DNA from: Trebouxia sp. TZW2008 | Taxonomy: Eukaryota > Chlorophyta > Trebouxiophyceae > Trebouxiales > Trebouxiaceae | Length of the DNA: 64,000 nt | Assembly: GCA_002118135.1 (NCBI GenBank) | Contig: BDIU01000031.1 | Span: 1 to 64,000 of the forward strand | Reading direction: 5' to 3' | Shown here: in pieces, positions 56,142 to 64,000 of the stretch | Numbering within the stretch: the first letter of the stretch is position 1 | Layout of the letters: each line of letters starts with the position of its first letter | Translations under genes and position numbers: made by a program | The notes under the pieces: model-generated | What the model was told of the DNA's origin: nothing | What the model saw: only the letters and a program-made list of their open reading frames with translations | Databases searched by the model: none

Positions 56142-59100
56142 ATGATTGCCTTCTATGCGATTCTGTGGCTACTTGGAGGTGTTTTGTGCTCTTACCAACC
56201 AGGGCAGCGCGTTCAAGGTGGCCTCCGTTCTTATGTATAGATCAGTTGTCCTCGTTGTGGCCCTTTGACCAGGTTGACACCTGCAGATTTGCGCGTCTCC
56301 ACCCTCGATGGAGAATTCATGGTCGATACACACTCCGGCTCAACTACTCTGCCCTTGCTTTTAGCAGCTTACGATGCCAGAGATGCCAGCTCCAGGTCGG
56401 TCTGTCTTCCTGCAAATCAACAGTCCCTGCATGCACGCGTGTCTTCTTAGCAGGTGTCAATTTACGCGCTCCACTCAGACGTCTGCTGCCGCACATACAC
56501 GTGCGGTTTGTGCAGATATATGTGGCGCGATAGCGGTTCGGTGGAAAACTTCGTGAAAGCCATACCCGACGAGGTGCACTGCCTGTTCTTGAGCTACTCA
56601 GGTGGAGACCTGCATCAGCTTCGAGTTGATCTATGACATCCGTGCAAGCCTCTTCAGCCTTTCTCCTGTGCATACATTGTTTTTGATGTGTGGCGTTTGC
56701 CTACTGGTGTTTATGAGTGGAAAGAAAAGCCTGCATGGCCTAGACATTACTGTTTTGCTGCACGACATGAATGTAGCGTGTTGCTCATGCTGTTGTTCAA
56801 CATCAAAGGCGGAGACTCTTGCACTCTTGACCACTGTTGCTTCATCTCCTTTTCATGATTTTGTCTTGCATAGCTTGTAGCTCATGTCAGGACCAAAATT
56901 ACAGCATCAATACAGAGGCCATTGAGCGACATCATCAAACACAGTTCAGCCTGTGCATCTACTAGCAGTTTTGCTGCTTGAAGTCAGCACACGCTGTTTG
57001 TCTCATTTGATACAAAGCACGGTGCAATAGCAATGGTGCATGTGCTGCAGAAGATGCAAAAGCAGATGCAATCTGGATGAAAGCCTCATTGCAAGCTGCC
57101 CTTGATATCTTGACGCTTGGCCAGAACGATAGGCAGCGCTTTTGGCAGCACATGCACTTTGCCACTAATTCAGTTGCAGAGACTGGGCGTTGGTTGCCTG
57201 GTCTACTAGGAGAGTGGATATCGCCACGCAAGGTCGCTGTAGTGTCTTCAATACAAAGTGAGACCCTGCAATACCTGGGTCATTGCAGGCAATGACATTT
57301 GCACGCCAAGACCCTGCATTGCCCTGCAATGCTAGCATTGCATCAGCAGTACCAGGCCAGCTGTCAATATACAAGCAAGCCTCCTTGAGGTCGCTGCACA
57401 CCTGCGTTCTGTCAATGCTTGAAACTGTCTCCGTGAACTTTTGGGCACCACTGTGCATGCTGCTGATTGTCTGGATGAGTCTGTACTAAATCAGCAAGCA
57501 TGACTGGTCAGACACTGTATTACTTTTGTGTGCACCTAACATCATCATGAAATCAAGCCAGCAAGCATGTACATGATGACGATGACAATTTATGGTGCAT
57601 TGTGGCTGAGGAGCTGGTAGACTGATTGAGAGCTGTAATGCACTTCTGCTTGAGTAAGGCACTCCTGCAAATATGTTGAGTTGCTATCAAAAGGCATTTG
57701 CAAACTGTGTACAGGACACAATTGGACGATGACCACAGGGCGGCTTGACTCGGATTATGGCTGGCTTCCCTGGCCTGACGAGCTGGCCCCCGCCCCCCTC
57801 ACCCTCCTTCCAGACCCCTGCCAGCTGACACACAGTCAGACAGACACACAGACCATGCCAGGCCACATTGCTCTAGCATTGCTGCCCGATACTTGGTCAG
57901 GAGGGGACAACTGCTCACTAGCACAGATTGTCAGAAATGCTCAGGTATGGCTTGATTGCGAGCTACATATGCAGATATGTGACTGTTTTCAGCTACAATC
58001 AATGTAAGGACATTCTCTATGTAAAGACAGCGCAATTGGAAGCTAATCACTGCATTCTGACCTGAGTGGTACCTCTGGGTAAGCACAAGTTGATCTAAGG
58101 AAAACTTTCTTGGTACTCAATCAGTGGGCCCCTGCACTGCCCTCTTGCCATGTTTGCACTTGAATATTAGGCGCAGCCATGTGCTATACACAGCAAAAGC
58201 AAGGCAGGAGCAAATTTGGTGCTGTGTGAGACCATGCTAATATGAATGCCTAGGCGGAAGATTAGGGAAGTCACCAATGACTCAAGCTGCCACATGACTA
58301 CACCAGCGTCAGAAGGATACATCAGCAAGATACATTCAGAGCTGCATGTATGACAGTTATCAGAAAGAGTTGCGTTTGTGTACAAGCATGCGACAGAATT
58401 CTCCAGGGATGCTTGTAGTATACAAACTGAATGACAAAGTTCAGCTGTGACGGCTAACTGCTACAGTCTGAGCCCGAAGGGCAATTTTGCACAGCTGTGG
58501 AGTGCAAGGCTGAAGTGAAGCTGTGGCCAGTTGTTGGGATGAGGATGATCAATACTTATTCAGCAGTGTGCAACAGCTGCTGAGTAGGCCTTGACCATGC
58601 TCATCCACACGACAACAGCAAACCTAAGCTTTCTCAGACATGACGTGCTTGGCTGCAGCAGTGGTGATTGCAGCTGCCAAGGGGCATCGTGTAAGCGGCA
58701 TCAACTACAAAGCCTCAAGCAGAAATCATCTTGACATGCTGCCAGATGCAGTGCAGCAATAGTGCAGCTTTTGGTAGCTCTTTACATTGGCATACATCGC
58801 TCCGACCCTCAAGACACAGATCAGCCTGCCTTCTTCAAATTACTTGTTTGATCGATGCTTTTGGCTGATACATGCATACAGGAAAAGAAAGCTGTGGCAG
58901 AGGTCATTGCAGCTGCCAAAGGACACGATGTCACACTTGCACACTGGCAGCAGGAGTGCAATTAGCCCTCATCTATCCTTGGATAAATTGCCTGCAGAGC
59001 AAAAGCAGGGTTGCCTTCATGCACAGGAGAAGAAGGCTGCAGCAGTGGTCACTGCAGCTGTTAAGGGGCATGATGTGAACCTCATCAGTTGCAGGGGGAC

Positions 59101-62100
59101 CAGTGCAGCTGGCCGTTGTCTATCCTGAAAGTAGCTGCCTGCAGAGCAAGATTGGCTTGGCTGCATGTAGGTCAGAATTGCTGTCGCAATGGTCATTGCA
59201 GCTGCTGAAAGGCATAATGTGGGTCTTATTAACTGCCACGTGACGAGTGCAGCTGGCCTTTGTCCATCGCGTAATGAATTCCCTGCAGAGTAAAGGTCTG
59301 CTTGCCTGCATGCGCAGGACAGGAAGGCTGTAGCATTGATGATTGAAGCTGCCAAGGGGCACAGCGTCACCCTCGGCAACTGCCAAGGGAAAGACTCAAG
59401 CAGAAAACCTCTCAACATGTTACGCAATGCAGTACTGCAAGGCTGTGACTTGTTTGGTAGTTGGCACACGCCATCAGACCCCACAACCTACAGACAAACC
59501 TGTATTCTGCAACAGTTTTGCCTGAGAGTTTCTTTTGACTGCATGCAGGACAGAAAGGCTGTAGCAGTGGTCATTGCAGCTGCCAAGGGGCATCTTGTCA
59601 CCCTCAGCAACTGGGGAAGAGTCAAGCAGAAGACTTCTCAACATGTTACACAATGCAGTGCTGCAGGGCTTTGACTTGTTTGGTAGCTTCCTAGCATACA
59701 CCATCAGACCTCATACACTACAGATCAGCCCGCATTCTGCACTTGACAGATGCTTTTGGCTGCATACAGGACAAGAAGGCTGTAGCAGTGGTCATTGCAG
59801 CTGCCAAGGGGCATGACGTCACCCTCATCAATTGCAAGGGGGAGGAGTGCAATTGGCCTTTGAGTATTCCTGCTAGCATGATCGGGCATGACGCTGGGCA
59901 GCAGATTCAGGTACTCACCATGACTGCTGCAAGCTCGCATTGCAATCATGCAAATCTGTGTTGCAGTCACTTATGAGCTGAGACTTTTACACTCTTTCTT
60001 CAAATCATCTTGTTTGATTTCGTTGCATTTCATTTCACGTCATTTGATTTTGTTTTGATTTGTTTTGATTTGTTTCATTTCATTTCATTTCGTTTCATTT
60101 CGTTTCATTTTGTTTCGTTTCGTTTCGTTTCGTTTCGTTTCATTTCATTTCATTGGGGATACTAGACAGGCTCAGCAGGCCCAGCTGGGTACATGCTTCT
60201 CCGTACTTGTCAGGTGTATTGAGACATAAAGTCAAGTGTAGAACCCATGCTGTGGGCTGAGGGTTCAGCCCAATCAATCATGCTTTGCTTCAAAAGCAGA
60301 TTTCACATCTGATCGGCAATGCAGGGCACCACACAGATCATCGAAACATACACTGTTTATGATTCCGCTTTGTCCGTTGCTCATGCAGTGTGATTCAGCA
60401 CAGCTCTTGCGTTTTTTCCTGCATGACCTGATGACAGGCAGTCTTTGAGCTAGCAGGATGTGTTTTCACACAGCAACTTGTTTGTTGATATCTAGAGAAC
60501 CCTGGAGAGATTGTGCAAAAGTTACAAAGCCTGCCATGTTGCATCTCCCAACAGGATGTCAAGCAGTCATGTCATTTGCACATGTCTGCAAACAGGAAGC
60601 TGTGGCACTGCCCCCAATGTTTTGACTGCCATATGCCGTGTCTCAAAAAGATGCAAATCAGTCATGCCATTTACACATATTATCGAAGAGAAACTCGTGA
60701 GAGTGCATGCAATATTTTGGAATGCATATCGCAGTGCCAGTCAAAAGACATTGTATTGACAGGGCTGTGAAGTGCGCATCAAATGCTGTTCCAAACACAG
60801 GCAAGCCATTTTTGCGGGATCCTTGACATGTCACATGTTGCGCAGGCGCAGATGCTTGGCAATGTGACCTCTCCATCAGCAGACCAGGCTGGCCAACGCC
60901 TCCAGCTTGCCTTCCAAGAGCAGCAGGTCCGCCATCTGCTTGCTTTGTTGCGGCATCTGATGTGGAGGAAGCTTGACTGCACAATTGAGCTGTTGCTTGC
61001 TATCAACATCACCTTCTGATCAGCAGACCAGGCTGATTAACACCTTTAGCTTTCCTTCCAAGAGCAGCAGGTCTGCTTTCTGTTTACCTCATTGCCGGAT
61101 TGAAAGTGAGGCAATTGTGATTGCACAACTGAATGTCGACTGCTATCAACGCCACTTCCCCATCAGCAGCTCAGGCTGGCCACCACCCTCAGCTTGCCTT
61201 CAAAGAGCAGCAGGTCTGCTTCCATTAATGCCCCTCGCTGCAACAAGACAGAGTGGCTGCATGAATGGACCAGGCCCCATCATCACTTGATGCTCATTTG
61301 TGCCCTGTGACGTGGGACGCGAGCGAATCATGCCTCAGCTACAGAGTTTAGTCAATTTAATCTCTTGATGCTCCAGCCATTCATCTGCCTTGCTGACATG
61401 CTCTGCAAAATCAGCAGCAGTATGGCTAGCTATCTATGAGAGCTGATGGCTGTGCACTCTCACCATTATTATGTGCATGAGTGACTGATAAGTAACAGTC
61501 TTCAGTCAACAGCATGCATATGCACCTCCAAAGCCGTATTTGGCTTTGCAGGTATAAGGTCAATGTGCAGTGAGTGATAGTGACCTCAATCTCAGTGGCG
61601 CCAATGGTCAGCGCAGGTCACTTAGTCGATCGTGATACATTGCAGGCGCCGGGGCACTATGCAGGCATGAATGAACATGGCCAGTTGACAGGGTGGAGCA
61701 AGTGGCCAACCTTGATGCACATGGCATGGCAGGAGCAATCACAGCTGCAAAGCTTGATGGCTTGAGCACTGTGCAGACATTGGTGACCATGTTGGCTTGC
61801 AGGTGTCTGGGCACTATGCAGGCATTGATGAGCATGATCAACTGATAGAGCTTGAGTGGAGCAAGTCGCCAACCCTGATGCACCTAGCCTTGGCATCATC
61901 GCGGGCAAATGCTGCAATATACAGGCGTTGACAAGCATGATGCATTGCAGGTGTCTGGGCACTATGCAGGCATTGATGAGAGAGGAGGTCTGATTGAGTT
62001 AGGACGGAGCAAGTGGCCAACCCTGATGCACCAGGCCTGGCAGGAGCAGTGACAGCGCTACCTGCACCAACTTCAAGCCACACTCTACAACCCTTGATGA

Positions 62101-63882
62101 GCATGATAGCTTGTAGGTACCTGGGCACTATGCAGGCATTGATGAATATGGCCAGTTGATAGAGCTCGGGTGGAGCAAATGGCCAACCCTGATGCACCTA
62201 GCATGGCAGGGCCAGTGGCAGCGCTACCTGCACCAACTCCAAGCCAATCTGTCACGCCCAGCCTTGGAAGTGCCCATATTTGTCAATCAGGTGCTGGTTC
62301 TGTGTCAATGGCGGTCCCCCTCGTTGTGAATTGGGTGCTGATTTTGTGCCAATGCCTCAGTGCCAATGCATTTGTTGGAACTTGTCGTGTTTGTCAGCCA
62401 GGTACTGCCCTTTTGGTAGCCTTGTTGACAGTCCTAATTCTGGCAATGGCAGCACTACCTGCACCACCCTCAAGCCCACCTCTTGAGCCCAGCCCTACGA
62501 GTGCCCATCTGTGTCAACCAGACACTGCTGCTGAATATTTTTGTGCTGGATGGCTCAATCATTAGCAGTTAAGGCACCTTAATGATACAATTGCTGCCGG
62601 CAGCACTGTGTTCATTGCCATATGCATGTTGAGGCGCTGAGACTGGCCTTCCAGCAGCCGATGCAGCATTGTCTTGAGCAACACCAAATAGTATTGTTTG
62701 CATCAAACTTAGTTGCACCTGTTTTGCAATCTTCCACAGATGATTCAAGTCATGCTCGTAGCTTTGCACTGATTGCAGAACCTGTCAGGGCCCGGGTTGA
62801 ATGCTGACATCAAGCTGCAGCCAACTTGTCTTGAGTCACATGAAACTTTGAGCTGGACCTTGAGCTCAGCTGTCCAGGATCAAGATACAAGGACTGCCCT
62901 GTTTGCGGTCATACTGTGTAGCTCAGCAACATCTCTGTCATACTCACAGCTTTGCTTTGATTGCAGAATTTGTCGCTGACATTGAGCTGCCGCCCATACA
63001 GCTTCTTCAGTCACACGACTCCTTTGAGCTGGACTTCAAACTCAGCTGTCCGCGCTCAAAAGACAAGGACTGTCCTGTTTGGCATCGCACTATGCATTTC
63101 ATCCAAATCTCTGTCACACTCAAAGCTTCCTTTTGATTGCAGAATTTGTCAGGGTCAGGGTTGAAAGCAACATTGAGCTGCCGCCCGTACAGCTTCTGCA
63201 ATCACATGACACCTTTGAGCTGGACTTCAAACTCAGCTGTTCAGTGCCAAGGGGCAAGGACTGCCCTGTTTGCGATCACACCGTGCAGCCCAGCAGAGTC
63301 TCTGTTCCCTTCAAAGCTTTGCTTTGAGTGCAGAGTTTGCAGGGCCAGGGTTGAGCGCCGACATTCAGCTGCCGCCCATACAGCTTCATCAGTCACATGA
63401 CACCTTTGAGCTGGACTCCAAACTCAGCTGGCGAGGATCCAGAGACAACGACTGCCCTGTTTGCAATCACACTGTGCAGTTCATCCAATCTCTATCACAC
63501 TCACAGGTCTACTTTGATTGCAGAATTTGTCAGGGCCAGGTTTGAACGCTGACATTGAGCTGCCGCCCATTCAGCTTCTACAATCACATGACACCTTTGA
63601 GCTGGACTTCAAACTCAGCTGTCCAGGATCAAGGGACAAGGACTGCCCTGTCTGGGATCACACTGTGCAGCTGTTTGTCTGCTGTGATGATCCATCTGGT
63701 CAAGCACCCCCATGTGAGCCATGTGGCCCCACTGTCTGGTCTGAACCCTACCAGTCTGATTGTGAAGCTTCATCAAATCTAGCGGATGGAGATAGCCTAG
63801 GAAACAGAAACCGTAGCAAGGCAGTCTACTCTTCTTCTTCCCGCTGTGGGCGGGAATTGGGCAGGTGGATCACCCCTTTCAG
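56142..63882 (+). CDS. Secreted PA-domain protein with PNGase F-like N-terminal domain (3' end outside window)
   Basis: Nine exons in phase: 56142-56217, 56287-56395, 56516-56601, 57051-57257, 57715-57944, 59770-59910, 60846-60926, 62117-62290, 63524-63882; 487 residues seen. A signal peptide (MIAFYAILWLLGGVLC) leads. A conserved N-terminal domain follows (SVENFVKAIPDEVHCLFLSY, FWQHMHFATNS, DYGWLPWP). A protease-associated domain comes next (GHIALALLPD, GGDNCSLAQIVRNAQ, VAVVIAAAKGHDV, PLSIPASMIGHDAG), then GWSKWPTLMHLAWQGQW. The last exon has FELDFKLSCP, DKDCPVWDHTVQLFVCC and CGRELGRWITPF, which match the CxxWD and E(I/L)GRxITP motifs of the PNGase F N-terminal domain. I recall the same overall order in uncharacterised secreted proteins of animals and protists. 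Whether it is a glycosidase is unknown. Introns 5, 7 and 8 hold multiple exon copies. Confidence 0.82.
58651..59640 (+). repeat. Six decayed upstream copies of the PA-domain exon (5' part)
   Basis: Copies start near 58651, 58880, 59024, 59165, 59316 and 59547; the intact exon is 59770-59910. Each carries the KKAVAVVIAAAKGH-like segment and then, mid-exon, falls into intron sequence that is itself repeated (TTTGGTAG and CAGACC blocks). Most have an acceptor-like CAG in front. Confidence 0.92.
60012..60155. repeat. (TTTCR)n / TTTTGA pentamer-hexamer microsatellite
   Basis: About 145 bp of TTTCA, TTTCG and TTTTGAT units in intron 6 of the PNGase F-like gene. Confidence 0.95.
60163..60196. repeat. 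Dispersed short repeat, copy 2
   Basis: Matches 50617-50650 (CTAGACAGGCTCAGCAGG then CCCAGCT), here directly after the pentamer microsatellite. Confidence 0.6.
61015..61230 (+). repeat. Two decayed downstream copies of the 60846-60926 exon (3' part)
   Basis: About 61015-61080 and 61152-61225 repeat the CAGCAGACCAGGCTG to GAGCAGCAG/GTC exon end and keep the donor-like junction. Confidence 0.85.
61640..62080 (+). repeat. Three decayed upstream copies of the 62117-62290 exon (5' part)
   Basis: Copies near 61645, 61799 and 61952, each after a TGCAG acceptor, read GHYAG then W SKWPTLMH-like sequence with stops or changes. The intact exon starts at 62117. Confidence 0.9.
62425..62522 (+). repeat. 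Decayed downstream copy of the 62117-62290 exon (3' part)
   Basis: Repeats the QLQANLSRPALEVPI and FVNQ end after the intact donor at 62291. Confidence 0.85.
62787..63470 (+). repeat. Four decayed upstream copies of the PNGase F-like exon (5' part)
   Basis: Copies start near 62787, 62967, 63143 and 63335, each after a GATTGCAG-like acceptor, with a period of about 176-192 bp; the intact exon starts at 63524. All read LPPIQLLQSHDTFELDF-like sequence and break off after the DKDCPVWDHTVQ region. Confidence 0.93.
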
Positions 63883-64000
63883 GTGACCTTGAACACCTCC
63901 TCCTATTGCTTCAATGCATATTTCGCTGTCATCATAGCTGTATCGTTGTGACTGGTGTCATCAATTACCATCATGTGTCTTTCCTCTCTGATTGTTGTTG

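Overview
The window is nuclear DNA of an intron-rich eukaryote, most likely a chlorophyte green alga. Introns are GT-AG with a strong TGCAG acceptor. The gene content fits too: an SPX-VTC polyphosphate polymerase with a separate VTC1 subunit, an algal-type bZIP factor, and a secreted protein with a PPPS-rich (hydroxyproline-type) tail. GC content is moderate, microsatellites are common, and one run of N marks an assembly gap. I cannot name the species.

Layout, left to right: (1) 1-2827, minus: a secreted PA14-domain protein with a proline-rich tail that runs off the left edge. (2) 4314-5404, minus: EIF1AD, an eIF1A-like S1 protein. (3) ~6448-12430, minus: a cytochrome P450 that may be disabled. 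(4) 13949-21595, minus: a ~983-residue two-helix membrane protein resembling an uncharacterised bacterial family. (5) 22189-23882, plus: gluconokinase, complete. (6) 24809-25914, minus: VTC1. (7) 27083-37957, plus: VTC4, complete, 714 aa, head to head with VTC1. (8) ~38850-42411, minus: a bZIP factor. (9) 43192-56019, minus: coiled-coil and low-complexity exons of one or two large genes, interrupted by the N gap. (10) 56142-63882, plus: a secreted protein with a PA domain and a PNGase F-like domain, running off the right edge. Exon joins given for genes 1, 2, 4, 5, 6, 7 and 10 were checked for reading-frame phase by hand and close without error.

Functionally, VTC1 and VTC4 are two subunits of the same membrane polyphosphate polymerase and share one 1.2-kb intergenic region. 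The other genes are not an obvious pathway.

The most unusual feature is structural. In most multi-exon genes here the introns carry decayed tandem copies of the neighbouring exon, cut off mid-exon. Copies upstream of the working exon always hold its 5' part with an acceptor. Copies downstream hold its 3' part, usually with a donor. The intact exon is therefore served by the last acceptor or the first donor of each array. This is what short tandem duplications spanning splice junctions would leave behind if only those that splicing can ignore survived.
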